This document shows, one piece after another, positions 41,329 through 50,128 of a DNA stretch of 64,000 nucleotides. The DNA is taken from NCBI GenBank assembly GCA_018819925.1, contig JAHJPG010000078.1, positions 1-64,000 of the forward strand, written 5' to 3'. The position numbers were made by a program, and so were the translations under genes. The notes under the pieces were generated by a model. It was not told where the DNA came from, did no database searches, and saw nothing but the letters and a program-made list of their open reading frames with translations. The number at the start of each line of letters is the position of its first letter. Within the stretch, counting starts at the first letter, position 1. Source of the DNA: Pseudomonadota bacterium (GTDB lineage Bacteria > Desulfobacterota > Desulfarculia > Desulfarculales > Desulfarculaceae).

Positions 41329-41756
41329 GCTCGTTCCCTCTCTTTTCATAAACTTGGCGCCATAATGTTCTGAATCGCATTGCGCCAAAAAAAATATTCG
41401 AGACACGGTGGCGACCGATTTTCAGAGTATCATTCTTCCCCCGCAAGTTTCATCCCTTAGTATCTCCCATGGTTATAGGGGTATTACCGCGAGATGTCTT
41501 GGGCGGCCATGGCCAAGCGCCCCGTATGGGGAACAGTGGCGGGATTTTGGGGGACAGGCTGAGAGTAGCGAATTCACAGGTGGAGGCCGAATCGAGGGTT
41601 GCGGAAGCCGTGCGGTTTCACCGCAACGCCGCTCCCCGCCCGGAGCTTGCGCCCGCCTCCTAGGCTGTCCGCCGTGCATGATGCGCTGCTTGGCGCTATT
41701 GGCCGCATGCTTATGCTGGAGCGGTATCTGCCCCCAGGAAGGATCTCGCCGTCCCG
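41329..41756. other. Intergenic stretch with competing hairpins
   Basis: About 430 bp with no gene I can support; the plus-strand ORF 41408-41851 has low-complexity content and no family features. A small structure stands out at 41598-41627: GTTGCGG can pair with CCGCAAC, or TGCGGT with ACCGCA inside it. The two are mutually exclusive. Confidence 0.4.
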
Positions 41757-42050
41757 CTACTCAAAATTGCCGGCCGCCCCGGTCTGGCCCCCACCGTCGG
41801 GTTCATCCCAGAGAAAAGAAAGTTCGTCTTCTGTCAAGGGCTTGGAACTAGGCCGGACCCGGTTGCGGCATATGGCCGCAAAAAGATACATGACCCTGTG
41901 CGAGTCCCTCTCTTGGACCTCGGACCAGTCGGATCGCACCTCATCCTTCCGGGGGCACCCCAGGCAGTCAAAGTCGTTTTGTTGTTGGCTAATCGCCTGG
42001 CTGAGACAAGAATCATAAAAAGGGCAGGCGAAGTTTCTTCTGGTCGTCAT
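41757..42050 (-). CDS. Small cysteine-rich protein
   Basis: This 97-aa protein has N-terminal Cys motifs FACPFYDSCLSQAI and FDCLGCPRK, spaced as in small zinc-binding proteins common in deltaproteobacteria. The C-terminal half (YLFAAICRNRVRPSSKPLTEDELSFLWDEP) is different and charged. It starts at ATG 42050 with GAGG about ten bases upstream. The intact Cys pattern supports a real gene. The function is unknown, and it is isolated between sparse regions. Confidence 0.55.
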   Translation of the reverse strand: MTTRRNFACPFYDSCLSQAISQQQNDFDCLGCPRKDEVRSDWSEVQERDSHRVMYLFAAICRNRVRPSSKPLTEDELSFLWDEPDGGGQTGAAGNFE

Positions 42051-42621
42051 GCCGTATCGGCCTCAATCGATCTGTTGGTTAAGCAGTCAAGCTAAACGCC
42101 ACCAACGATTTCCAGAACTTGCTTGTCAATATTATTGTGCAAGCGGGGTTATCATTTTCCTATAAAAACTTTTGACTATTTTGATTAAGGTTTCGGCTGG
42201 GTAACGACATTCCGGGGAAGGCCTAAGCTCTCAACGCTCTGGTGGGTGCATGTAGTCTCTTGCTTTCCATTGGCGCATCATCTTCGATAGATACTGGGCA
42301 CTGGCTATGATGGGATGCGTCGTTGTCCGCAGAGAAACCGCCGGTCCACCATGCCCAGCGCCAAGGGAATTGAATTTTGTACTGGGTGTTCGGCGAGAAC
42401 CGCTTCTATCGAAAGCTAGTCAATTTTTTGAATGCTGGCCAACCGGGACCAATTATGAACCGGGCGTATCAAGAGGTTCAAAGTGAGTGTGCGTTGCGGT
42501 TGCCGCATGAGCTGGGATTAGATCGCTCAAAGTAATAAATTTCAAGAATAGGCCTTCTATCGAGATGATCGTCTCATGAGCTGCCTTATAATTTCACCCC
42601 AATATTGATTTACTCTTGGTT
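42051..42621. other. Low-coding intergenic region
   Basis: About 570 bp of lower GC than the rest. The only coding-like trace is the short open frame at 42374-42535. I see no RNA gene, repeat array or clear terminator. Confidence 0.45.
42374..42535 (+). pseudogene. Short orphan coding-like frame, possible gene remnant
   Basis: Read from 42374 the frame stays open for about 53 codons to TAA 42533 and gives protein-like text (LYWVFGENRFYRKLVNF, then RAYQEVQSECALRLPHELG). It has no good start (only TTG 42377 and an internal ATG 42458) and no RBS, and the base composition differs from the neighbours. It may be the 3' remnant of a decayed gene. I do not recognise the family. Confidence 0.25.
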
Positions 42622-43284
42622 TCAGACTTTCAATATCCCAGCGGTAATAAAGGCTATCATTTCTTCCAGGTCTTCCTGGCCTCCCTCGATGGATTCCGTT
42701 TTTGCAAAGGTTATGCTCTGGAACAGCTTGAATAAAAAATAGGCCGCCGTGCGGGTGTTCATGGCCCGGAATTGTCCCTGCTCAACTCCTGCCTTCAAGA
42801 CGTCCTCTATAAGAGAAAGCACGCCGTCTTCCACCTGAAGCCGGTATTTGTCCTTTAAAAAGAAATGATACAAACCGTCTTCATCTTGCAGAACCCGAAT
42901 CATGAACGACTGGTTCCACTGACGATTGACCGCAAAGCGGAACAGTTCTTGTATTTTCTCCAAGGGATTATCCATCCCTTGCATCTGTTCGAGAACCAAG
43001 TCGCGGTTGGCCAGCGCCTCTTGTATGAAGGTGGAAACGAACAGGTCTTCCTTGCTGTTGAAATATTCATACAGGGTCTTTTTAGAAATCCCCACATCCT
43101 GGCAAATTTCGTCCATGGTGGTTTTCTTGACCCCGAAGCGTTCAAAGCGCTGTCTGGCGGCGTCCAAAATCCTTACGGCTTTTTCATCCATATTCAGCCT
43201 CAGTAGCCGGTTGGGAGTCCTATTACTTGGGACCGCTTTTTTAGCGGCCTTGCTCTCATAAACATTTTTTGGCCTTTTTAGCAA
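42622..43284 (-). CDS. TetR/AcrR-family transcriptional regulator
   Basis: This 220-aa regulator has the TetR helix-turn-helix: VRILDAARQRFERFGVKKTTMDEICQDVGISKKTLYEYFNSKEDLF, followed by a helical ligand-binding domain. The start is probably TTG 43284 with AAAGGA six bases upstream, 3 nt after the TRAP permease stop; ATG 43192 (MDEKAV) is an alternative that trims a basic leader. Lying at the end of the MBL, cupin, TRAP operon, it probably regulates that operon and the divergent acyl-CoA synthetase through the AT-rich region at 47630-48220. The ligand is unknown; an acyl-CoA or the transported acid is plausible. Confidence 0.88.
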   Translation of the reverse strand: MLKRPKNVYESKAAKKAVPSNRTPNRLLRLNMDEKAVRILDAARQRFERFGVKKTTMDEICQDVGISKKTLYEYFNSKEDLFVSTFIQEALANRDLVLEQMQGMDNPLEKIQELFRFAVNRQWNQSFMIRVLQDEDGLYHFFLKDKYRLQVEDGVLSLIEDVLKAGVEQGQFRAMNTRTAAYFLFKLFQSITFAKTESIEGGQEDLEEMIAFITAGILKV

Positions 43285-43287
43285 GGC

Positions 43288-44625
43288 TTATCCTTTCAGA
43301 CCCGGGAGCCACAGCACTAGTGAGGGAAATATTATCACCAGGGCCAGGACCAGCAGCATCATGATGAAAAAGGGCGCCGAGCCACGGAAAATCTCTTCCA
43401 CTGTCACGTCATCGCCCACCGTGGCCTTCATGGTGTAGACCACCAGGCCGAAGGGCGGGGTGATGAGGCCTGTCTCGATGGCGATGATGGCCACCACCCC
43501 GAACCAGATGGGATCAAAACCCAGGGCCGTGACCACCGGCAGCATTATGGGCAAGGTGATTAGAATGATCGAGGTGGAATCCAGGATGGCCCCCAAGGCT
43601 ATTAGTACGACCATCAAAATGGCGATGATGGCCAGGGGCGGCAGCGGCAAGACGGCCAGCCAGTCGCAAAGCGCCGCCGGGAGCCGGCTCAGGGTTATCA
43701 TGCGGGCATACATGTTGGCGGTAACCAGGATGAAAAGAATCCCCACCGTGACATAGCCGGTGGACAGCATGACCTGCCACAGGTCTTTCCGGTTTAGGCG
43801 CCTCTTGGCCAGGGCCAACACCAGGGCGCCGAAAGCCCCCACCCCTCCCGCTTCGGTGGGGGTGAAAACGCCGCAATAAATGCCTCCCAGGACCAGCAAT
43901 ATCAAAGCCCCCACCGGAATGATTTTCAGCCACAAACTCCCTGAGAGGCCTCCGGGAGAAGCGCCGGGCAGAGCCTCGGCGTTTGGCTGGGATACCAGAC
44001 CGGGACTGAGGCGAACCATAACCCAAATACCGACGGCATATACCAGGGCCAGCAAAATACCCGGGACCACCCCGGCCGAGAAAAGGGCTCCGATGGATTG
44101 CCGGGCCACTATGCCGTAGAGGATGAGCAGGACGCTGGGCGGGATGAGCATGCCCAGGATCGAAGAACCGGCGATGGTGCCCAGGCAAAATGATTTTTTA
44201 TAGCCATGGCGCAGCATGGGCGGCAGCGACACTTTGCTGAACATGGCCGCCGAGGCCACGCTAATGCCCGTCACCGCGGCGAAGATGGCATTGGCCCCCA
44301 CCGTGGCCGTGGCCAGCCCTCCCCTGCGGCCCTTGAGGAGGGTGGCCGCGAAATCATAGGCGTCCTCGGCTGCCCCGCTGAGATTGGCCAGAAAACCCAT
44401 GAGCACGAACATGGGGACCACCGAGTAGGTGTAATCGAATACGCCGTGGAAGGCGGCGGAGCCCAACATGCTGATGGGCACCATCACGTTGTCGGCGATG
44501 AGCCACAGGCCGCCCATGCTGACCAGAGCCAGGGAAACCGCGATGGGCACCCCCATCACCACCATCACCACAATGAAGCCCACACTGAGCGCGCCCACCG
44601 TGACCGGATCCATGGCTTCAAACAC
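43288..44625 (-). CDS. TRAP transporter large permease (DctM-like)
   Basis: This 445-aa, 12-helix sodium-coupled membrane subunit has typical DctM segments: VVMVVMGVPIAVSLALVSMGGLWL, VPMFVLMGFLANLSGAAEDAYDFAATLLKGRRGGLATATVGANAIFAAVTGISVASAAMFSKVSLPPMLRHGY, and LITPPFGLVVYTMKA near the C-terminus. The start is GTG 44625, or ATG 44613; it overlaps the small permease gene by 8 nt. With DctQ and the binding protein it imports an organic acid from the periplasm. Confidence 0.92.
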   Translation of the reverse strand: MFEAMDPVTVGALSVGFIVVMVVMGVPIAVSLALVSMGGLWLIADNVMVPISMLGSAAFHGVFDYTYSVVPMFVLMGFLANLSGAAEDAYDFAATLLKGRRGGLATATVGANAIFAAVTGISVASAAMFSKVSLPPMLRHGYKKSFCLGTIAGSSILGMLIPPSVLLILYGIVARQSIGALFSAGVVPGILLALVYAVGIWVMVRLSPGLVSQPNAEALPGASPGGLSGSLWLKIIPVGALILLVLGGIYCGVFTPTEAGGVGAFGALVLALAKRRLNRKDLWQVMLSTGYVTVGILFILVTANMYARMITLSRLPAALCDWLAVLPLPPLAIIAILMVVLIALGAILDSTSIILITLPIMLPVVTALGFDPIWFGVVAIIAIETGLITPPFGLVVYTMKATVGDDVTVEEIFRGSAPFFIMMLLVLALVIIFPSLVLWLPGLKG

Positions 44626-45172
44626 CCCTCTGGCGCAAACGCGCCGCGGAACCCCAGGCCGCCGTGACCAGTTGCAGAAGAGTCAACAGCGCCGAGGCCA
44701 CGATCAGGGCCCGGATGGGATAGGTGGGCACCCGCAGGGCGCCGGCCCCCTCGAACTCCCCTACCCGCCAAGCTTCCACAAATAGACCCCAACTGGAATA
44801 GGCCAACAGGACGAAAAGCAGGATGCCCGCCAAGTGGGCCAGGAGATCAAGCGCGCCGCCCACACGCCCGGAAACCTTGTTCAACAGCAAGGTGGCCCGG
44901 ATTTGCTTGTCGCTGCGAAAGGTCTTGGGCAGCCCCAAAAACAACACGCACACCACGCACGCCTTCACCAACTCCGGCGCGCCCGTGAGCGGATGGTCAA
45001 ACAAGGCCCTGCCCAGGACATCACAGACGATGACCAGCATCAGCACCATTATCAGGCCGGAGCCGGCCACGTGCATCCAGGTCAACACCAGCTCAAAGGC
45101 GGCCTCTGCCGGGCCGAGGCCGCCTTTGCCTGATGCCTGGGTCATGCCTGCTTCAGACGCATTGGAGGTCAT
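44618..45172 (-). CDS. TRAP transporter small permease (DctQ-like)
   Basis: This 184-aa protein has four hydrophobic helices (SGLIMVLMLVIVCDVLGRALF, LVKACVVCVLFLGLPKTF, LLDLLAHLAGILLFVLLAYSSWGLF, IRALIVASALLTLLQLVTAAW), the standard DctQ topology. RSDKQIRATLLLNKVSGR is the conserved cytoplasmic loop. It begins at ATG 45172, 14 nt after the binding-protein stop. The RBS is weak. It is coupled to DctM by an 8-nt overlap. Confidence 0.88.
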   Translation of the reverse strand: MTSNASEAGMTQASGKGGLGPAEAAFELVLTWMHVAGSGLIMVLMLVIVCDVLGRALFDHPLTGAPELVKACVVCVLFLGLPKTFRSDKQIRATLLLNKVSGRVGGALDLLAHLAGILLFVLLAYSSWGLFVEAWRVGEFEGAGALRVPTYPIRALIVASALLTLLQLVTAAWGSAARLRQRGV

Positions 45173-45185
45173 TTCTTTACGCAGC

Positions 45186-46280
45186 CTAGTCTACTTGCCA
45201 GTTGCGCGGGAAAACGTAACCCGCCTCTTGCTGCATCTGTATGTAGCGCTTTATCAAGGCCGTACCTGGCAGGCCGCGCTTGTCGGCTTCCTTGGCCTTT
45301 AGTTTGGCGACCTCGGGCAAGGCGTCAGCCCATTTGAGGCGCTGGGCTTGGGGCAAGCGGCTCACCTTGGCGCCGCTTTTGGCCAAGAAGCCCCTGATTT
45401 TTTCATCAAAGGCCTGCACGGTCTTGGGGCCGGCCACCGCCAGGTGCTTGCCCGCTTGCAGCACAATGGCCCTGACCTCGGGCGGCAGCTTTTCCAAACT
45501 GCGCAGGTTCATGGTCAACGCGGCGGCTGGCGGCGAGCCCAGATCTATCACGGTGACATAGGGCGCCACTTCGGGCCATTTCAGGCCGGCCATGATGGAT
45601 TCGAGAATGATCCAGCCCTGGTAGACCCCCATCTTGAAGGAGGTGTACCCTTCGCCGATGGAAGACTGCACCGGGACCGCGCCCAAGGGCTTGACCACGA
45701 TGAGGTTGGGGCCCCCGGCCGCGATCTTTTTGCCCTTAAGGTCGGCGATGCTGTTGACCGGAAAAGTGGTGATGAGTTGGTAGCTGCTGGCGGTGAGGTT
45801 GCAAAGCATCTTTTGGCCGTACTGGGTCTCGAAGACGCTGCGCATCACCGGGAATTCGTCAAAAAGCCTCCCGGTGATCTCGTTGACCATGACCTGGTCA
45901 GAGCTGGAAAAAGGAACGAAGTACCCGAAGTTGTGCAAAAACAGTTTGGCCGGCTCGAAAAGGTAGATCACGTAGCCGATGTCCAACAGGCCCATCTGCA
46001 CCGCTTCCAACACCTCGCCGTCCTTGGCCACCGTGCCGCCAAAGGCCTCGGTCCACTTGACTTCATAGGGTGTCTCGGCGGCCACCCGGCGGGAAACTTC
46101 GGCCTGGAAAATCTCCTTTACGATGGAGAACGCCTTGCCGGCCTGGATGGGCTTGGCCATGCCGATTTTTAGGTTGATGACTTTCTTTTCCGCCCACGCG
46201 TCTCCGGCGCTGGTGAAAACGGCCGTGGCCAACAACAACGCCAAGGCCAAAATGCAGGTCAATGCCTTAATTGCCTTCAT
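45186..46280 (-). CDS. TRAP transporter substrate-binding protein (DctP-like)
   Basis: This 364-aa periplasmic solute receptor has a signal peptide (LTCILALALLLATAVFTSAGDAWA). NLKIGMAKPIQAGKAFSIVKEIFQAEVSRR starts the mature lobe, FGGTVAKDGEVLEAVQMGLLDIGYV is the DctP-like central motif, and NSIADLKGKKIAAGGPN and MNLRSLEKLPPEVRAIVLQAG follow. ATG 46280 has a GGAGGGGG RBS, so I reject the track start at 46355. The cupin gene is 65 nt upstream. The ligand is probably a carboxylic acid but cannot be named. Confidence 0.92.
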   Translation of the reverse strand: MKAIKALTCILALALLLATAVFTSAGDAWAEKKVINLKIGMAKPIQAGKAFSIVKEIFQAEVSRRVAAETPYEVKWTEAFGGTVAKDGEVLEAVQMGLLDIGYVIYLFEPAKLFLHNFGYFVPFSSSDQVMVNEITGRLFDEFPVMRSVFETQYGQKMLCNLTASSYQLITTFPVNSIADLKGKKIAAGGPNLIVVKPLGAVPVQSSIGEGYTSFKMGVYQGWIILESIMAGLKWPEVAPYVTVIDLGSPPAAALTMNLRSLEKLPPEVRAIVLQAGKHLAVAGPKTVQAFDEKIRGFLAKSGAKVSRLPQAQRLKWADALPEVAKLKAKEADKRGLPGTALIKRYIQMQQEAGYVFPRNWQVD

Positions 46281-46345
46281 CTGGTCACCCCCTCCCTTGG
46301 GAAGCATGGGTGTGGTCCCGGCAACTTGTCCGGGACTGGTCACAA

Positions 46346-46768
46346 TCACCCGCAATTAATGTTTTTGGGTTGTTCGGGAACGCAGTCTTGGCCGTCGCCG
46401 GGGCAATCGATCACGCAAAGCAGTTCAACCGGCTCATCTCCCAGGACCGCCCCACGGTGGAACTCGTTTTCATAGAAGATAACCGAGTCGCCGGGCCCCA
46501 CCTCCACCTTTTCGTTCTCCTCGTTTTCAAAAACCATGCGCCCCTTGAGGATGAAGGGCGATTGAACGTATTCGTGCTGGTGGAAGGGAACCATCTCCAG
46601 GGGCAGCCCCGGCTGAAGGGTGTATTTGCGCACGGCGTGTTTGTGGTGATACCTGTCGTCGCCGATCTCGTTGGAGAATATCCACTGGATCACCATCATG
46701 CCCTCGGGAGCGCCGAAGGGCACGCCTACATCAATTTTCTCAACGTCCTTGATCTTTCTGACTATCAT
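46346..46768 (-). CDS. Cupin-domain protein
   Basis: This 140-aa single-domain cupin has metal-ligand motif 1 VPFHQHEYVQSPFILKGRMVF (HxH and a downstream Glu position) and motif 2 GDSVIFYENEFHRGAV, with a conserved His. AAGGAGTG precedes ATG 46768. The C-terminus (DCPGDGQDCVPEQPKNINCG) has extra Cys residues. It lies between the MBL hydrolase and the TRAP genes. Such cupins are dioxygenases, isomerases or ligand sensors; no specific activity is indicated. Confidence 0.87.
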   Translation of the reverse strand: MIVRKIKDVEKIDVGVPFGAPEGMMVIQWIFSNEIGDDRYHHKHAVRKYTLQPGLPLEMVPFHQHEYVQSPFILKGRMVFENEENEKVEVGPGDSVIFYENEFHRGAVLGDEPVELLCVIDCPGDGQDCVPEQPKNINCG

Positions 46769-46801
46769 GGCCGCACTCCTTTCTAATTGCTCACCGATTG
46801 G

Positions 46802-47629
46802 TTAGATGCCGGTATGGATCAGCGACATCTCGTGGCCGGGGATGATGTAGCCGGGTTCGTTGCGTTCGGCTATGGCCTTAACTTTCTGGATGCTGTCGTA
46901 GAAATCGTAGGCGTTATAGGTGGTGGTGGGCGGGACCGCATGGCCGAACACAGGGGTGGCCGCTGGAATGGACACGGTGTTGCCTTCCAGGTCCATCATT
47001 TCCTTGGTTCCGGGAAACATCTGGAAATTGAAAAGGCAAAGGTCTCCCACCAAGACCACGGCGCCCTTTTTGGTGTTGACCACCACCGACTGGCTGCCCG
47101 TGGTGTGCCCCGGGGTTTTTATGAGCCGAACGCCGTCGGTCAGATCGAAGTCGCCGTCAATGCGCAGGTAGCGCCTCCCCCTGAGTTCGTCGATGACACC
47201 AGGGTCATAGTCCATGCGGATGGTTTGGATGGGCAGAGGCGACATCAGGTTGGCCCACTCGTCCTTTTGAAACACCACCCTGGCCTTGGAAAACAGCTTG
47301 CTGTTGGCGGCGTGGTCGTTGTGTAGGTGGGTGTAGACCACGGTGTCTATGTCTTGGGGCCCCACCCCCTCCTTTTCCAGGGCCTGGAGCATGTATTGCT
47401 TGCCCCCCTCGGCGGGCAAAAAACCCCAGGCCCGGCCCCCGATTATAAATTTTTCCGAGATTCCGGAATCAACCAGCACGAGACGGTCTTTGCTGCGCAA
47501 GAGAAAACCGAGGTATGGGGCACTGAGCTTATGATCCTCTTGCAGGGGAGGCAGGCCTGGTGTCCAGACAAGGGACAGGTTGGCCGTTATTTTCCCCAGA
47601 TACAAGACTTTGACTTCCCATGTTCTCAT
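46802..47629 (-). CDS. MBL-fold metallohydrolase, lactonase-like
   Basis: This 275-aa metallo-beta-lactamase-fold enzyme has the zinc motif THLHNDHAAN (HxHxDH), with later metal ligands in TPGHTTGSQSV, LVGDLC and GHEMSL. The N-terminus LSAPYLGFLLRSKDRLVLVDSGIS is of the AiiA/AttM lactonase type. RBS GGGTGG precedes ATG 47629. It is the first gene of a minus-strand operon (MBL, cupin, TRAP SBP/Q/M, TetR) reading away from the acyl-CoA synthetase. A lactonase or thioesterase acting on the imported compound is plausible, not shown. Confidence 0.88.
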   Translation of the reverse strand: MRTWEVKVLYLGKITANLSLVWTPGLPPLQEDHKLSAPYLGFLLRSKDRLVLVDSGISEKFIIGGRAWGFLPAEGGKQYMLQALEKEGVGPQDIDTVVYTHLHNDHAANSKLFSKARVVFQKDEWANLMSPLPIQTIRMDYDPGVIDELRGRRYLRIDGDFDLTDGVRLIKTPGHTTGSQSVVVNTKKGAVVLVGDLCLFNFQMFPGTKEMMDLEGNTVSIPAATPVFGHAVPPTTTYNAYDFYDSIQKVKAIAERNEPGYIIPGHEMSLIHTGI

Positions 47630-47828
47630 TTAGACCACCCTTTCTTGATGACATTGCCCAGACAGTCATAGCAACTAATATTATTTTAATTAACGCTAAA
47701 ATCTTTTTTATGTACTATTAAAAACGCCTGAAATCATCGCTTGCTTGCCGATTACAAGACCCCCGCCTGTGGTCTTTATCGGCTTATTCCAGGTAGCCGC
47801 CGCCCAAACCAACCAGTAAACCTTTTCC

Positions 47829-47840
47829 GTTTATTAGTTT
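47829..47840 (+). repeat. GTTTATTAGTTT repeat, copy 1
   Basis: This 12-mer recurs exactly at 48081-48092. It is part of a run of GTTTATTA-type motifs in the divergent region. Confidence 0.5.
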
Positions 47841-47989
47841 ATTTATTTATAAAGCCATGTCAAGTATTTTTTTATGAATAGTTTTTATCTGTTTTATATG
47901 GTAGTTACCTGTCTGAGGCAGGCATTGACGATAATTGATAAAACAGCGATATGGTCAAGGCCTACGTTAGTTACGCCCCAATAGCCGCC

Positions 47990-48004
47990 GTTTATTAAAT
48001 AAAC
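47990..48004. promoter_or_regulatory. Perfect palindrome GTTTATT-A-AATAAAC, candidate TetR operator
   Basis: A 15-bp palindrome with a central A lies midway between the divergent genes. Its half-site GTTTATT recurs at 47829, 48081 and about 48120. Size and symmetry suit a dimeric TetR-type regulator. Confidence 0.45.
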
Positions 48005-48042
48005 TTTATGATATCAATTTTACTTTTAGCTAAACATTGTAA

Positions 48043-48071
48043 TTGACATAAATATTTACAGATGATATGAA
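48043..48071 (+). promoter_or_regulatory. Candidate sigma-70-type promoter for the acyl-CoA synthetase
   Basis: TTGACA (48043-48048) and TATGAA (48066-48071) are separated by 17 bp, followed by the GTTTATTAGTTT repeat at 48081, a position where a bound repressor would block transcription. The leader would be about 140 nt. Confidence 0.4.
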
Positions 48072-48080
48072 ACCATTATA

Positions 48081-48092
48081 GTTTATTAGTTT
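48081..48092 (+). repeat. GTTTATTAGTTT repeat, copy 2
   Basis: This is an exact copy of the 12-mer at 47829-47840, just downstream of the candidate promoter at 48043-48071. Confidence 0.5.
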
Positions 48093-48220
48093 CTATTGCT
48101 CTTATTATGTATGTGTCCGGTTTATTTATTAGTTACGGCTGTTACCGGATGCCTGATCGCCTGAAAAAATCCGCCGCCGCCCTTTTATGCAAGTCAAACG
48201 CCCGCCCGGGAGAGAAAGCC

Positions 48221-50128
48221 ATGGGTTCCTTACCGGGAATTGCCACTCTGGCCGACGTGGCAGCCATAGAGAAGACGCCTTACCACGAGCGCGTTACCCA
48301 ACCCTCCACCTATCACCAGATCGCCCAAGCGGCCCTGGCCGGGCCTGGCGAGCCGGCCATCAGTTTCATCGCGGCCGGCAACGACTTCGCCCGCCCGGTG
48401 CAGATCAACTATGGTCAACTGCTGGGGCGCATCAACCAGAGTGCCAACCTGTTTCATGCGTTGGGGGTGGGGCCACGGGACACCGTCTCCTATCTGCTCC
48501 CCAACCTTCCCCAAACCGTTTTCACCCTTTGGGGGGCCGAGGCGGCGGGAATCGCCAACCCCATCAACCCGCTTTTGGAACCAAAGGCCATCGCCGATAT
48601 CTGCCGGGCCGCGGGCACCAAGGTGCTGGTGGCATTGGGCGAGATGCCCGGAGTGGACATCTGGCAAAAGGCCATGGCGGTGCGCGGTGAGTTGCCCGGC
48701 CTGAAGGCGGTGGTGAAGGTGATGGGCCCGGCCGAGCCGGAGCGGGGGATTTTTGCCTTTGATGAAGAGGTGGCCAAACAGCCGGGCGACCGCCTGGTTT
48801 TCCAGCGCTCCTTTTCCCAAGAGCAAACCGCGAGCATATACCACACCGGCGGCACCACCGGCCGCCCCAAGCTGGCCCGCCGCAGCCACCTCAACGAGAT
48901 GCTCATGGCCTGGGTCCTGGCCCATGCCATGGCAATGTCCCGTGGCGAAACCATGATGCTGGGCCTGCCCCTGTTTCATTGCAACGGCACCATCGTCACC
49001 GGCCTGGCCCCCTTCTCCACCGGGGCCCAGGTGGTGATGCTCACCCCGGCGGGATTCCGGGATCAGGCCATGATGGCCAACTTCTACAAGATCGTTGAGC
49101 ATTACCGCCCCTCAAGCTTTTCCTGCGTCCCCACCGTGCTCTCGGTGCTGCTGGATCTGCCCCTGGGCGGAGCCGACATCTCTTCGCTCAAGTACGTGTT
49201 GTGCGGCGCGGCTCCCCTGAGCGTGGAGTTGTTCAACCGTTTCGAGGAAAAGACCGGCATGAAAATCCTCGAGGGCTACGGGCTTACCGAGGCCGCCGTC
49301 GCATCGGCAGCCAACCCCAGGGACGGCCGGCGCAAGGTGGGCAGCGTGGGGCTGCGCCTTCCCTATCATGATGTGCGGACCGTGGTGTTGGGCGCAGAGG
49401 GCCGATTCCTGCGCCAGGCCCATACCAACGAAATAGGCGCGGTGGCCATAAAGGGGCCCTGCGTTTTCCAGGGCTATGTGGAGCCGGAGCACAACCAAGG
49501 CGTGTGGTTGGATGACGGCTGGTTCAACACCGGGGATTTGGGCCGGCTGGACCAAGAGGGTTATCTTTGGCTCACCGGCCGGGAAAAGGACCTCATCATC
49601 AGAGGGGGGCACAACATCGACCCGGGGATGATCGAGGAGGCCATGTATCGCCATCCTCAGGTAAAGGCCGCCGCAGCGGTGGGCCGGCCCGACAAACACG
49701 CCGGAGAGGTGCCGGTGGTCTACGTTTCCCTGGCTGCGGATGCCGACCTGACTCCCGGGCAGCTCATGGAGCACGCCGCCGGCCAGATCGCCGAAAGGGC
49801 CGCAGTGCCCAAGGAGGTGATCGTGCTGGACGCGCTCCCCCTGACCGCCGTGGGCAAGGTGTTCAAACCGGCCCTGCGCCTGGACGCCATGGCCAGGGTC
49901 TGCCGTGATGAATTGGCCGGGCTTGATGGATTGCTCTCTGATTGGCAGGTGCAAGTGAGCGAAGACCCAACCCACGGCGCCAAGGCGGTTATCACCGCCA
50001 AGGCTTCGCCCGGGGTGAGCCAGCAGCAAGCGGCCGAGGCGATCAAGGAGCTTTTGGCCCGCTATACCTTCCGCTATGAAGTCGCGGTCAGCCCATCAAA
50101 ACAGGCTCCCGAAGAGGACGAGGCATGA
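48221..50128 (+). CDS. AMP-forming acyl-CoA synthetase with C-terminal extension
   Basis: This 635-aa adenylate-forming enzyme would activate a carboxylic acid to its CoA thioester. Motif A5-like YHTGGTTGRPKLARRSH replaces the usual SGTTGxPKG. GYGLTEAAVA, WFNTGDLGRLDQEGYLWLTGREKDLIIRGGHNIDPGMIEEAM and the catalytic Lys region PLTAVGKVFKPAL are present. Beyond it lies an extra ~75-residue domain (residues about 560-635) that most synthetases lack. ATG 48221 has gggagagaaagcc as RBS. It overlaps the next gene by ATGA. With the divergent TRAP importer it likely processes the imported acid. Confidence 0.9.
   Translation: MGSLPGIATLADVAAIEKTPYHERVTQPSTYHQIAQAALAGPGEPAISFIAAGNDFARPVQINYGQLLGRINQSANLFHALGVGPRDTVSYLLPNLPQTVFTLWGAEAAGIANPINPLLEPKAIADICRAAGTKVLVALGEMPGVDIWQKAMAVRGELPGLKAVVKVMGPAEPERGIFAFDEEVAKQPGDRLVFQRSFSQEQTASIYHTGGTTGRPKLARRSHLNEMLMAWVLAHAMAMSRGETMMLGLPLFHCNGTIVTGLAPFSTGAQVVMLTPAGFRDQAMMANFYKIVEHYRPSSFSCVPTVLSVLLDLPLGGADISSLKYVLCGAAPLSVELFNRFEEKTGMKILEGYGLTEAAVASAANPRDGRRKVGSVGLRLPYHDVRTVVLGAEGRFLRQAHTNEIGAVAIKGPCVFQGYVEPEHNQGVWLDDGWFNTGDLGRLDQEGYLWLTGREKDLIIRGGHNIDPGMIEEAMYRHPQVKAAAAVGRPDKHAGEVPVVYVSLAADADLTPGQLMEHAAGQIAERAAVPKEVIVLDALPLTAVGKVFKPALRLDAMARVCRDELAGLDGLLSDWQVQVSEDPTHGAKAVITAKASPGVSQQQAAEAIKELLARYTFRYEVAVSPSKQAPEEDEA

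Larger units (their letters stand above)
47630..48220. other. AT-rich divergent regulatory region
   Basis: About 590 bp separate the MBL and acyl-CoA synthetase genes. The region is strikingly AT-rich compared with both sides and contains repeated GTTTATTA motifs, a palindrome and a good TTGACA promoter. The track start of the synthetase at 48107 lies within it, but the start at 48221 is better. A TetR-family regulator is encoded at the end of the minus-strand operon and is the likely binder. Confidence 0.65.

Noticed and set aside
41408-41851. 147-aa plus-strand ORF in the gene-poor stretch
   Set aside because: Biased Arg/Pro/Cys/Gly composition, no RBS and no recognisable family; it overlaps the better-supported Cys-rich gene on the other strand.
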